NCBI GenBank assembly: GCA_002454425.1
Contig: DKIV01000028.1
Span: forward strand, 1 to 33,264
Source of the DNA: Sphingobacteriaceae bacterium UBA6709
Lineage (GTDB): Bacteria > Bacteroidota > Bacteroidia > Sphingobacteriales > Sphingobacteriaceae
DNA length: 33,264 bases
Direction of reading: 5' to 3'
Position 1 is the stretch's first letter. Every line of letters begins with the position of its first letter. The notes under the pieces are model-generated. The model was given only the letters and a program-made list of their open reading frames with translations. It had not been told where the DNA came from and searched no databases. Positions 25,837-33,264 of the stretch are shown piece after piece. A program made the translations under genes and the position numbers.

Positions 25837-27514
25837 ACATATCGCTAAATCCTGCTGACAGTAGTTGTTCGTCATGAGCATACTTCCAGAATTCATAGCC
25901 TCCGGAAAGATTGTATATCGCAGCACTACCGTGTGCCATGAGGATGCGCTGCGCGAAGTACCCCCGCATACCCTGCTGACAGAAGATATAAATATCGGTA
26001 TCGGCAGGTATTTCTCCTATTCTCTGGCGCAGAGAATTTAAGGGAATGTTTATCGCTCCCCGGATACTCCCTTTGGCGAATTCATCTTCATTGCGAACAT
26101 CTAACAGGAACTCACCATCGGGGAGGGCCTGCATCTGATGGTAGTTAATGATGCGAAGTTTGTCGGTAAAAATATTTTCAGCGACGAATCCGGCGATGTT
26201 AACCGGATCTTTCGCTGAGGAAAAAGGTGGAGCATAGGCCTGCTCGAGCTCTGCAAGGTCGAAAATGCTACCTTTGTTTTTGATGACAGCGGCAATCATA
26301 TCAATACGCTTATCAACCCCCTCGCCGCCAATAATCTGAGCACCCAACAAGGTGCCTCTGTGAGGGCAGAAGGTTATCTGAATGGTCATCTTTTCAGCTC
26401 CAGGATAATAGGAGGCGTGTGATTTTCCAAAGGTTACAGAGCTGAGGGCCGGAATGTTCAGCCCCGCAGCGCGCGTGGCTGACAGGCCTGTGCTGGCCGC
26501 TGTCAGACTGAAAAGCTTCAGAATAGAGGAGTTTAGCGAGCCTTTGTACGTGAAGATATTACCTCTTACAACGTTCCCTGCCGCAATGCGCGCCTGTTTA
26601 TTTGCAGGACCAGCAAGGAGACTCGGCACATATTCGCCCGTAAGCGGATCTTTGAGCTCGATCATGTCGCCCACGGCATAGATGTCTTTCGCTGAAGTCT
26701 GCATAAATTCATTTACCAATACCCCGTTGCGCTGTCCGGTGGCAATACCTGCCTTGCGGGCGAGCTCAGTCTGAGGGCTTACTCCCAGGGCAAGAATCAC
26801 GATGTCTGCCCGGAGTTCCCCTTTATCATTAGTAATCACCCGCAGACCTTGTTCCTCTTGACGTATCTCCCGCAGTTGGGTATTCATAAACAAGCGAACA
26901 CCCTGTTGGCGCAATTCGCGGTGTAACATAGCTGCCATGCCGGCATCGAATGAGCTCATCACCTGCGGTCCCTTTTCAACGATACTTACTTGCATGCCGC
27001 GCCGATGAAGGTTTTCGGCCATTTCGAGTCCAATAAAACCGGCACCGATAATAACTGCTGTCCTGACCTGCCGGCTGTCAATATAAGTTTGGATCTGATC
27101 GGTATCTTGTATGTCGCGAATGGTGAATACTCCATCCGAAGCAATGCCCGGCAGGGAAGGGATGATGGGGCGTCCACCGGTGGCGATAATCATCTTGTCG
27201 TAGCTTTCAACGTAGTTTTCTCCCGATAGCAGATCGTTGACGGTTACCTGTTTTCTCTCCGGATCAATGCTGATAACTTCGGATGCTACACGTACATCCA
27301 CATTAAAGCGTTGCGCAAAAGCGCGGGCTTCCTGTACCAGGAGCATTTTTCTTTCGGTGATCACTCCTCCCAGGTAATATGGAAGACCGCAATTAGCATA
27401 AGAAATATATTTCCCCCGCTCAAAGAGGATGATTTCCGCGTTTTCGTCAAGCCGCCGGAGTCTTGCCGCGGCTGATGCTCCGCCAGCAACCCCGCCTATT
27501 ATAAGATATTTCAT
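25799..27514 (-). CDS. CoA-disulfide reductase with C-terminal rhodanese domain, 571 aa
   Basis: This is an FAD-dependent pyridine nucleotide-disulfide oxidoreductase of the CoADR-RHD type, which reduces CoA disulfide, CoA persulfide or polysulfide. The FAD fold starts with IIGGVAGGASAAAR; the single active cysteine is in SYANCGLPYYLGG (Cys42). The NAD(P) fold (VIIGAGFIGLEMAENL) and dimer domain follow. The last ~100 residues are a rhodanese domain with catalytic Cys512 in IFCQQGMRGY. The start at 27514 gives the family beginning MKYLIIGG; 36 upstream codons cross the promoter and terminator and are not coding. It is the first gene of the sulfur module. Confidence 0.92.
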   Translation of the reverse strand: MKYLIIGGVAGGASAAARLRRLDENAEIILFERGKYISYANCGLPYYLGGVITERKMLLVQEARAFAQRFNVDVRVASEVISIDPERKQVTVNDLLSGENYVESYDKMIIATGGRPIIPSLPGIASDGVFTIRDIQDTDQIQTYIDSRQVRTAVIIGAGFIGLEMAENLHRRGMQVSIVEKGPQVMSSFDAGMAAMLHRELRQQGVRLFMNTQLREIRQEEQGLRVITNDKGELRADIVILALGVSPQTELARKAGIATGQRNGVLVNEFMQTSAKDIYAVGDMIELKDPLTGEYVPSLLAGPANKQARIAAGNVVRGNIFTYKGSLNSSILKLFSLTAASTGLSATRAAGLNIPALSSVTFGKSHASYYPGAEKMTIQITFCPHRGTLLGAQIIGGEGVDKRIDMIAAVIKNKGSIFDLAELEQAYAPPFSSAKDPVNIAGFVAENIFTDKLRIINYHQMQALPDGEFLLDVRNEDEFAKGSIRGAINIPLNSLRQRIGEIPADTDIYIFCQQGMRGYFAQRILMAHGSAAIYNLSGGYEFWKYAHDEQLLSAGFSDMYEQHHAETGIAG

Positions 27515-27539
27515 GTCAGACGTTTCTTTTTTGATTAGG

Positions 27540-27547
27540 CAAAGATG
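27540..27547 (-). promoter_or_regulatory. Possible -7 box of the sulfur module
   Basis: On the minus strand this reads CATCTTTG, one base from TAnnTTTG. It lies 25 bases before the start of the CoA-disulfide reductase gene. There is no -33 TTTG; the CRP-like palindrome sits in that place, as in activator-dependent promoters. Confidence 0.45.
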
Positions 27548-27569
27548 TGTAACCAAAAGATGTTTCTGG

Positions 27570-27583
27570 GTGACATGTGTCAC
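27570..27583 (-). promoter_or_regulatory. CRP/FNR-like operator upstream of the sulfur module
   Basis: GTGACATGTGTCAC has perfect 6-base arms around a 2-base centre. Read on the minus strand it is TGTGA-N6-TCACC, one base from the classical CRP site. Its centre is about 40 bp upstream of the start site predicted from the -7 box. The second gene of the unit encodes a Crp-type protein, so autoregulation is likely. Confidence 0.6.
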
Positions 27584-27600
27584 ATAAGCTCTAAAAACAG

Positions 27601-27635
27601 AAAAGCCTTTTCGTTTTTTCAACGAAAAGGCTTTT
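27601..27635 (-). terminator. Terminator of the isocitrate dehydrogenase gene
   Basis: A perfect 15-bp inverted repeat pairs 27601-27615 with 27621-27635 around a 5-base loop. On the minus strand the stem ends in a run of T. It lies 19 bases beyond the icd stop and separates icd from the sulfur module promoter. Confidence 0.9.
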
Positions 27636-27654
27636 ATTCAGCTTAACGGCTTGC

Positions 27655-28890
<1,236 letters not shown>

Positions 28891-28923
28891 ATTTTGATAT
28901 ATGATTGATGAGTACTGTTTTCT

Positions 28924-28931
28924 CAAATATA
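28924..28931 (-). promoter_or_regulatory. -7 box for icd
   Basis: On the minus strand this reads TATATTTG, a full match to TAnnTTTG, 33 bases before the icd start codon. No -33 TTTG was found at the expected distance. Confidence 0.55.
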
Positions 28932-29068
28932 TAAATTTCAGTAAGATTGATTTGTTTGAGCCCCGGTCAATATGATTTAATTACAAACATTTAACCGTTA
29001 GTCGATATTAATATGATATGAAAATGCCGGTGCGCCGCGCATCAATTAATAAACAAAGCCGAGATGTT

Positions 29069-29494
29069 ATGAACAATAAGAATAAGTTTTATCCTGAATT
29101 TAACGATGAAAATCAGGATCGTGATCGCCGCTTGCGCGAAGAGCTGGACGCCGAGGTAAATACTACAGACCTCGCTTTTAATGAGGATGAAGATAGTTAT
29201 GAGCTCGATGTGGTATCTGAAGATTCCGACTATCAACACACTGATCCTTACGATACAGCGGTACGGAATGGCTCAGATGATAATTCAGATTATGACGAAG
29301 CGAATCCCACTGCTGTTGATGAATATCGCCGGGGCAGTGATCCTGTTGATGAGACTGCGTTGGAAGGTCAGTACGGCATGCATGTTGACGATGGTAAAAT
29401 CGTAGAGCTGAGCACCGAAGATGAGTTCCTTGCCCGTACCAAGGAAGATGAGCGTGGTGATCTTGACGAAGAAGGTTATCCGCTGAAAGATTAA
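29069..29494 (+). CDS. Very acidic protein of unknown function, 141 aa
   Basis: I do not recognise this protein. By count about one third of its residues are Asp or Glu (for example NEDEDSYELD and SDDNSDYDE), with few hydrophobic stretches, so much of it is probably disordered. The last 35 residues (VDDGKIVELSTEDEFLARTK) look more ordered. No signal peptide, transmembrane helix or repeat is seen. The start at 29069 is chosen because the in-frame codons upstream, from an ATG at 29018, encode a basic stretch unlike the rest; the longer 158-residue form remains possible. It is convergent with dnaX, the two stops being only three bases apart with no terminator between. Confidence 0.7.
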   Translation: MNNKNKFYPEFNDENQDRDRRLREELDAEVNTTDLAFNEDEDSYELDVVSEDSDYQHTDPYDTAVRNGSDDNSDYDEANPTAVDEYRRGSDPVDETALEGQYGMHVDDGKIVELSTEDEFLARTKEDERGDLDEEGYPLKD

Positions 29495-29497
29495 AAG

Positions 29498-31294
29498 CTA
29501 TTCAATTTCAAGATTAAACCTGCGACGGATATCCTCCATTCGCGGGTTTTTTTCTGCCATATGCTGAAACTTCTCCTGTGCTGTATACAATCTTTTTCTT
29601 TCCGTTTGTTCTGCCTGACGCGCAACAATATCGATGTTGAAGTTACGTAAACGTACCCGCAGGTAATTTAAGAGGTCGATTTTTTCATGATTCAGCAAGC
29701 TCTCCTGAATTCTGTTCTCAATGATCACCTCCACCTTATCCTGACCCAGTAAACGGGGCGTTCCGGAGGTCATCAGGGTATAGAGGTTTATTTTCGTTTC
29801 CTTCTTTACCTTTTCAGCATAGGCAGTCCATTCCTGCATGAAAGCCTGGGGACTGTATGCTTCGGCGCTTTCACCACTAATATATTGAGGTCCTTCGTCT
29901 TTCTCTTCTTCCTTGGGCTTGTCAAGGTCGTTAAGGTTCGGGATCAGAGACCCGCCGGCACTGAGAGGCTTTATTGCTATTTTTGGCTTCGCCGGTTCAT
30001 TGCTTACCGGAGGTAGATTTTCAGGCTCACGAAGAGGCCTGGGCGCGGCTGCTACCGCGTTAATAGTCGGTGGCGCGGGCGAAACTGGCTGGCTCGGCGC
30101 ATGTTGAGCAGTGTTTACCTTGCGTTCTTCCTGCGGAGGAGCTACTGTATCATGTTTTTTTTTTAAGGCCTCTGTGGTTACAGAAGCACTAAGATTAAGA
30201 GCTGCCGGAATATGGCATATTTTTATCAGCGCAAGCTCAACCAGCAATCGTTGGTTTTTACTAAGCTTATAGTTCAGATCACATTGGTTGGCAATGTTCA
30301 ACGCCGACAGCAGAAATGACGCTGAGGATTTAGCGGCTTGGTCCTGATATTTTAGTTTGATACCATCGCTAACTTCTAAAAGCTTCAGCGTCGCGGCATC
30401 TTTGCATACCAAAAGATTTCTGAAATGCGAAGCCAGACCTGTTATGAAGTTGTTGCCATCGAAACCATTATTGAGGATCTCGTCAAAGATCAACATGCAC
30501 TGCGGCAAGTTCTGCGTTAGCAGCGCATCCGTCATGCGGAAATAGTAATCATAATCAAGAATGTTCAGATTATCTATAACCGACTTATAGCTTACATTTC
30601 TGTTTGAGAAGCTGACGATCTGGTCGAACATCGAAAGTGCGTCACGTAGTCCGCCGTCTGCTTTCTGAGCGATAAGATGTAAGCCATCTCTGTCAAAGCT
30701 TATTTGTTCGCGCGTAGCAATGGACGAAAGATGAGCGGCCATATCGTCTACCTTAATTCTGTTGAAATCGAAGATCTGACAACGAGAGAGAATGGTAGGT
30801 AGAATCTTATGCTTTTCCGTGGTCGCAAGAATAAAGATAGCATAGGAAGGCGGCTCTTCAAGCGTCTTCAGGAAGGCATTGAATGCCGCCTGCGAGAGCA
30901 TATGCACCTCGTCAATGATATATATTTTATATTTTCCTGCCTGCGGCGGAATGCGCACCTGCTCTATGAGACTTCGGATATCGTCTACTGAGTTGTTAGA
31001 TGCCGCGTCAAGTTCGTGAATATTGAAGGAGTTTCCGTTCTGGAAGGACTTGCACGAGTCGCATTGACCACAAGCTTCCGTGTCGGGACTGAGGTTCTCA
31101 CAATTTATTGTCTTGGCCAGAATACGCGCACATGTTGTTTTTCCAACACCCCGCGGCCCACAAAAGAGAAAGGCTTGTGCCAGCTGATTATTTTTTATCG
31201 CGTTCTTAAGGGTATTGGTAATGTGTGCCTGACCGACTACGGTTTCAAATGTTGCCGGTCTGTACTTCCTTGCCGATACGATAAAATTCTCCAC
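29498..31294 (-). CDS. dnaX: DNA polymerase III subunit tau (and gamma), 598 aa
   Basis: This is the clamp-loader ATPase of the replicase. The N-terminal AAA+ domain shows Walker A GPRGVGKTT (residues 46-54), a zinc knuckle with Cys65, Cys75, Cys78 and Cys81, Walker B IIDEVH (Asp128, Glu129) and sensor 1 in LATTEKHK. Domain III follows to about residue 365, then a proline-rich linker and a tau-type C-terminal domain. The start is GTG at 31294. A run of ten A at codons 377-380 (30155-30164) sits exactly between domain III and the linker; a one-base slip in either direction meets a stop within five codons, which would yield a gamma-like protein of about 381-384 residues. It is divergent from rpsF. 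Confidence 0.95.
   Translation of the reverse strand: MENFIVSARKYRPATFETVVGQAHITNTLKNAIKNNQLAQAFLFCGPRGVGKTTCARILAKTINCENLSPDTEACGQCDSCKSFQNGNSFNIHELDAASNNSVDDIRSLIEQVRIPPQAGKYKIYIIDEVHMLSQAAFNAFLKTLEEPPSYAIFILATTEKHKILPTILSRCQIFDFNRIKVDDMAAHLSSIATREQISFDRDGLHLIAQKADGGLRDALSMFDQIVSFSNRNVSYKSVIDNLNILDYDYYFRMTDALLTQNLPQCMLIFDEILNNGFDGNNFITGLASHFRNLLVCKDAATLKLLEVSDGIKLKYQDQAAKSSASFLLSALNIANQCDLNYKLSKNQRLLVELALIKICHIPAALNLSASVTTEALKKKHDTVAPPQEERKVNTAQHAPSQPVSPAPPTINAVAAAPRPLREPENLPPVSNEPAKPKIAIKPLSAGGSLIPNLNDLDKPKEEEKDEGPQYISGESAEAYSPQAFMQEWTAYAEKVKKETKINLYTLMTSGTPRLLGQDKVEVIIENRIQESLLNHEKIDLLNYLRVRLRNFNIDIVARQAEQTERKRLYTAQEKFQHMAEKNPRMEDIRRRFNLEIE
30155..30164 (-). other. A10 slippage site in dnaX
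   Basis: The coding strand reads TTA AAA AAA AAA CAT. One extra A in the message (or a -1 ribosomal shift) gives ACA TGA, a stop after one codon. One A fewer (or +1) gives AAC ATG ATA CAG TAG. Thermus thermophilus dnaX makes gamma by slippage on a comparable A run, so the same use here is likely. Confidence 0.65.
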
Positions 31295-31566
31295 GGCGCT
31301 AAGATAACGAGATCTGAAGGGATAAGCAAGTTGTGATTCTTTTTAGACCTTTTCATGTGTTGTCAGCAGGTATCCCGATTGTATTTAGTTATGGTTATAT
31401 ATAAGGGTGCCATTGTTTCCGCGATCTATATGGAAAAACCTGTTTTCTTGCTACTGAAAGCCTGTTATCGCTGTGCCGTAGTGACCTTAGGATGTCCAGA
31501 GCCTCTGTACTTGTCAGGGGTATAGCAAAGCGACTGATTCCTGCTGGCACTAAAGTGCTAAAAATG
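31295..31566. other. Divergent intergenic region, dnaX / rpsF
   Basis: No gene or RNA was recognised. The right end contains a small palindrome (GCACT-AA-AGTGC, 31547-31558) directly upstream of the rpsF promoter. No exact TAnnTTTG box was found for dnaX; TATCTTAG lies just before its GTG and is two bases off. Confidence 0.45.
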
Positions 31567-31597
31567 TTTGCTTTCTGGTTTGTAATTTCTATATTTG
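31567..31597 (+). promoter_or_regulatory. Promoter of the rpsF-rpsR-rplI operon
   Basis: TTTG at 31567-31570, a 19-base spacer and TATATTTG at 31590-31597 fit the Bacteroidetes primary sigma consensus (TTTG at -33, TAnnTTTG at -7) fully. Transcription should start near 31601, giving a leader of about 33 bases before rpsF. It is the best promoter in the window. Confidence 0.85.
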
Positions 31598-31633
31598 CAC
31601 TCCCGTTTTATAGGGGAATTAAAAAATATAAAA

Positions 31634-32005
31634 ATGCAACAGTACGAAACAGTAATCATTCTGACCCCGTTGTTGTCTGATGAAGCCGCAAAAGAGGTAA
31701 TTGCAAAATTCCGCGGTATTTTATCTGATAACGGAGCCGAAATTGTCCATGAGGATAATTGGGGTTTGAAAAAACTAGCGTATCCTATTCAGAAAAAATC
31801 TACAGGATACTATCACCTAACTGAATTCAAGGCTCCGGGTGAATTAATCAGCAAACTGGAGGTTGAATACAAACGTGATGAGCGTGTTATGCGTTTCCTT
31901 ACAGTTGCTCTTGATAAGCACGCGGTTGCTTATAGCGAGAAAAAACGCAGTGGTGCTTTTAACAAAAAGCCAAAAACTGAAAACACAGAGGAGGTAGCTG
32001 GATAA
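31634..32005 (+). CDS. rpsF: 30S ribosomal protein S6, 123 aa
   Basis: Ribosomal protein bS6 binds 16S rRNA as a pair with bS18 on the platform of the small subunit. The protein starts QQYETVIILTPLLSDEAAKE and carries the standard WGLKKLAYPIQKKSTGYYHL block; the C-terminus is a lysine-rich tail (SEKKRSGAFNKKPK). The start at 31634 is set by the family N-terminus and lies after the mapped promoter; in-frame codons upstream are in the leader. It is the first gene of the operon. Its last codons hold the Shine-Dalgarno sequence for rpsR, and its TAA overlaps the rpsR ATG. Confidence 0.96.
   Translation: MQQYETVIILTPLLSDEAAKEVIAKFRGILSDNGAEIVHEDNWGLKKLAYPIQKKSTGYYHLTEFKAPGELISKLEVEYKRDERVMRFLTVALDKHAVAYSEKKRSGAFNKKPKTENTEEVAG
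31989..31995 (+). promoter_or_regulatory. Strong Shine-Dalgarno sequence of rpsR
   Basis: AGGAGGT, a full anti-Shine-Dalgarno match, lies 9 bases before the rpsR ATG inside the Glu-Glu-Val codons ending rpsF. It is notable because most genes in this window have only A-rich start contexts. rplI has GGAGGT at 32271-32276. Confidence 0.85.
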
Positions 32006-32268
32006 TGGCAAGAGAACAAATTCAATACGTAACTGCTCCTAAGGTTGAGGACAATCGTAAAAAATACTGCCGCTTCAAAAAGAACGGTATCAAATATATC
32101 GATTACAAAGACGCAAACTTCCTTTTGAAGTTCGTTAACGAACAAGGTAAAGTATTACCACGTCGTTTAACCGGTACTTCTTTAAAGTTCCAGCGTAAAG
32201 TAGCTCAGGCTGTTAAACGTGCCCGTCATATCGGTATCTTACCTTATGTTACTGACTCATTAAAATAA
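32005..32268 (+). CDS. rpsR: 30S ribosomal protein S18, 87 aa
   Basis: Ribosomal protein bS18 pairs with bS6 on the platform of the small subunit. The family blocks YCRFKKNGIKYIDYKD and GKVLPRRLTGTSLKFQRKV are complete, as is the ending RARHIGILPYVTD. The start codon shares its A with the rpsF stop (TAATG) and has a strong Shine-Dalgarno sequence. In Bacteroidetes ribosomes bS18 helps form the pocket that hides the 16S 3' tail, which makes the strong signal on this gene interesting. Confidence 0.97.
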   Translation: MAREQIQYVTAPKVEDNRKKYCRFKKNGIKYIDYKDANFLLKFVNEQGKVLPRRLTGTSLKFQRKVAQAVKRARHIGILPYVTDSLK

Positions 32269-32283
32269 GCGGAGGTTAAGCAA

Positions 32284-32727
32284 ATGGAAATTATTTTAAA
32301 ACAGGATATTAAAAGCCTTGGCGAGAAAGACGATATCGTGAATGTTAAGCCAGGTTATGGACGTAACTATCTTATCCCTAAAGGATTTGCTGTCCTCGCT
32401 ACTGAGTCTGCTAAGAAAGTTCTTGCTGAAAACCTTAAACAAGCACAGTTCAAACAAGAGAAGATCAAAAATGATGCTCTTGCTGTTGCTGCTCGCTTAG
32501 AAGGTGTAAAGCTTTCTGTTGGCGCTAAGGCTGGCGAAAGCGGTAAGATCTTCGGTGCTGTTAACACCATCATGGTTGCTGACGCGTTGAAGAAAGAAGG
32601 TTTTGAAGTTGATCGTCGTCGTATCACTTTCGAAACTGAACCTAAGTTCGTTGGCGAATATGTAGCTAATCTGAACCTTCACAAAGAAGTGAAAGTGCAG
32701 GTTCCTTTCGAAGTTGTTGCTGAATAA
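32284..32727 (+). CDS. rplI: 50S ribosomal protein L9, 147 aa
   Basis: Ribosomal protein bL9 binds 23S rRNA near the L1 stalk and reaches out from the large subunit. The N-terminal signature GEKDDIVNVKPGYGRNYLIP is complete, and the long connecting helix (KVLAENLKQAQFKQEKIKND) and C-terminal domain follow. It starts 15 bases after rpsR with GGAGGT 7 bases before the ATG. It is the last gene of the operon, followed by a strong terminator. Confidence 0.97.
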   Translation: MEIILKQDIKSLGEKDDIVNVKPGYGRNYLIPKGFAVLATESAKKVLAENLKQAQFKQEKIKNDALAVAARLEGVKLSVGAKAGESGKIFGAVNTIMVADALKKEGFEVDRRRITFETEPKFVGEYVANLNLHKEVKVQVPFEVVAE

Positions 32728-32743
32728 GCATAACAAGATATAT

Positions 32744-32779
32744 AAAGAGGGTCGTCTTAGCAATAAGACGACCCTCTTT
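32744..32779 (+). terminator. Terminator of the ribosomal operon
   Basis: A perfect 16-bp stem pairs 32744-32759 with 32764-32779, closed by a GCAA tetraloop and ending in TTTT. It begins 17 bases after the rplI stop. The core GTCGTCTTA is shared with the terminator at 378-429. Confidence 0.95.
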
Positions 32780-33175
32780 TGTGTATAGACCTTCCCTTAT
32801 TTGCCATGAGGCAATGCACCTCCCTGATGGTGTTGATGCGAAATCGGAATATGGAAAAAGCTAATTGCTGTTTCTCCTCATAACGACGTCGATGATTGAA
32901 CACCAACTCCGGAAACTGAGTGGATAATGTTTCCACGAAATCTCTGTCATTCTACCTATGCCCGCCAATGAAGTTGTTATTCTATTTGAAAATATATTTC
33001 AATGTCAATTCATTGCTTAACTATAGATGTATATATCTTTCTTTTTTGATAGGTTTCAGTTTAATTTCTATCTCGGAGACAGGTCGTATTTCAACTGGGT
33101 AGCTGTTAAAAAAATTTCTTAGTTCGTTATATCTGTATTTTTCGGAGATGCTAAACGGAAATATCTCCCCCACTA

Positions 33176-33197
33176 CCAGCTACCTACCAGTTTCGAG
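33176..33197. repeat. Right copy of a window-end inverted repeat
   Basis: This is the reverse complement of bases 1-22 with one mismatch. The flanking bases on both sides differ from those at the left end, so the shared unit is short. No further copy was noticed inside the window. Confidence 0.6.
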
Positions 33198-33233
33198 ACT
33201 GACTCGGGACTGCTTCGTACCAGACAGCACTGG

Positions 33234-33264
33234 TCATCGACATTTCATGGGCATTTCATCGACA
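33234..33264. repeat. Start of a short tandem repeat at the window edge
   Basis: TCATCGACA occurs at 33234-33242 and again at 33256-33264, a period of 22 bases, and CATTTCAT occurs twice in the same stretch. The window ends inside the second unit, so the copy number is unknown. Confidence 0.5.

Larger units (their letters stand above)
32780..33264. other. Right-end region without a recognisable gene
   Basis: No convincing gene was found. A 60-codon open frame at 32920-33102 has no recognisable features. A small stem GGAGAT/ATCTCC lies at 33144-33168, just before the inverted-repeat copy at 33176-33197. The last 31 bases contain a short tandem repeat. Confidence 0.5.

Noticed and set aside
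31598..31633. Possible S6:S18 autoregulatory hairpin in the rpsF leader
   Set aside because: Only a 4-bp TCCC/GGGA pairing is available and it overlaps the predicted transcription start, so the structure is too weak to call.
32920..33102. 60-codon open frame after the ribosomal operon
   Set aside because: It is rich in Leu, Phe and Tyr as expected from AT-rich DNA, has no promoter, and shows no family pattern.

Overview
The window looks like a chromosomal piece of a Bacteroidota bacterium, most likely a Sphingobacteriaceae (Pedobacter-like) member. The reasons are the lipoprotein TamL next to TamB, a FecI-type sigma factor with a FecR anti-sigma factor, an NADP isocitrate dehydrogenase of the eukaryote-like dimeric type, the YeeE/YedE gene pair with a Crp-type regulator, promoters of the TTTG-N19-TAnnTTTG form, and A-rich translation starts that mostly lack Shine-Dalgarno sequences. 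This placement is an inference from gene content.

Layout. 0.4-1.9 kb: malate dehydrogenase coupled to a small retropepsin-like protease, closed by a strong hairpin. 2.2-3.5 kb: a sigma factor and a short FecR-like anti-sigma factor with no TonB receptor after them. 3.6-11 kb: tamL and tamB (envelope assembly). 11.4-13.3 kb: a YycJ-type metallo-hydrolase and mannose-6-phosphate isomerase, convergent. 13.5-16.6 kb: a second large AsmA-superfamily protein. 17-18.3 kb: a small unknown gene and a CorA channel. 18.4-24 kb: aminopeptidase P, a small unknown gene, a short-chain dehydrogenase, an exported DMP19/DUF4375-like protein, a DOPA-dioxygenase-type enzyme and a SYLF-domain protein. 24.1-27.5 kb: a sulfur module (CoA-disulfide reductase with rhodanese domain, Crp-type regulator, two YeeE/YedE membrane proteins). 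27.7-31.3 kb: isocitrate dehydrogenase, a very acidic unknown protein, and dnaX. 31.6-32.7 kb: the ribosomal operon rpsF-rpsR-rplI, closed by a strong terminator.

Most of this is core chromosome. No transposase, phage gene, CRISPR array, tRNA or rRNA was seen. The points that stand out are: an A10 run inside dnaX where a one-base slip either way gives an immediate stop, which predicts a short gamma-like product; a CRP-like palindrome about 40 bp upstream of the inferred start site of the sulfur module, whose own regulator carries a cysteine pair; strong Shine-Dalgarno sequences before rpsR and rplI in a genome that otherwise hardly uses them; a receptor-less sigma/anti-sigma pair whose FecR lacks the usual C-terminal domain; a 31-codon open extension between the Crp gene and the YeeE gene that ends in an ATGA overlap; and a 22-base near-perfect inverted repeat at the two window ends.

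Gene linkage is tight in several places. TAATG overlaps join mdh to the protease, tamB to tamL, and rpsF to rpsR, and an ATGA overlap precedes the first YeeE gene. Convergent pairs are usually separated by a long bidirectional hairpin.
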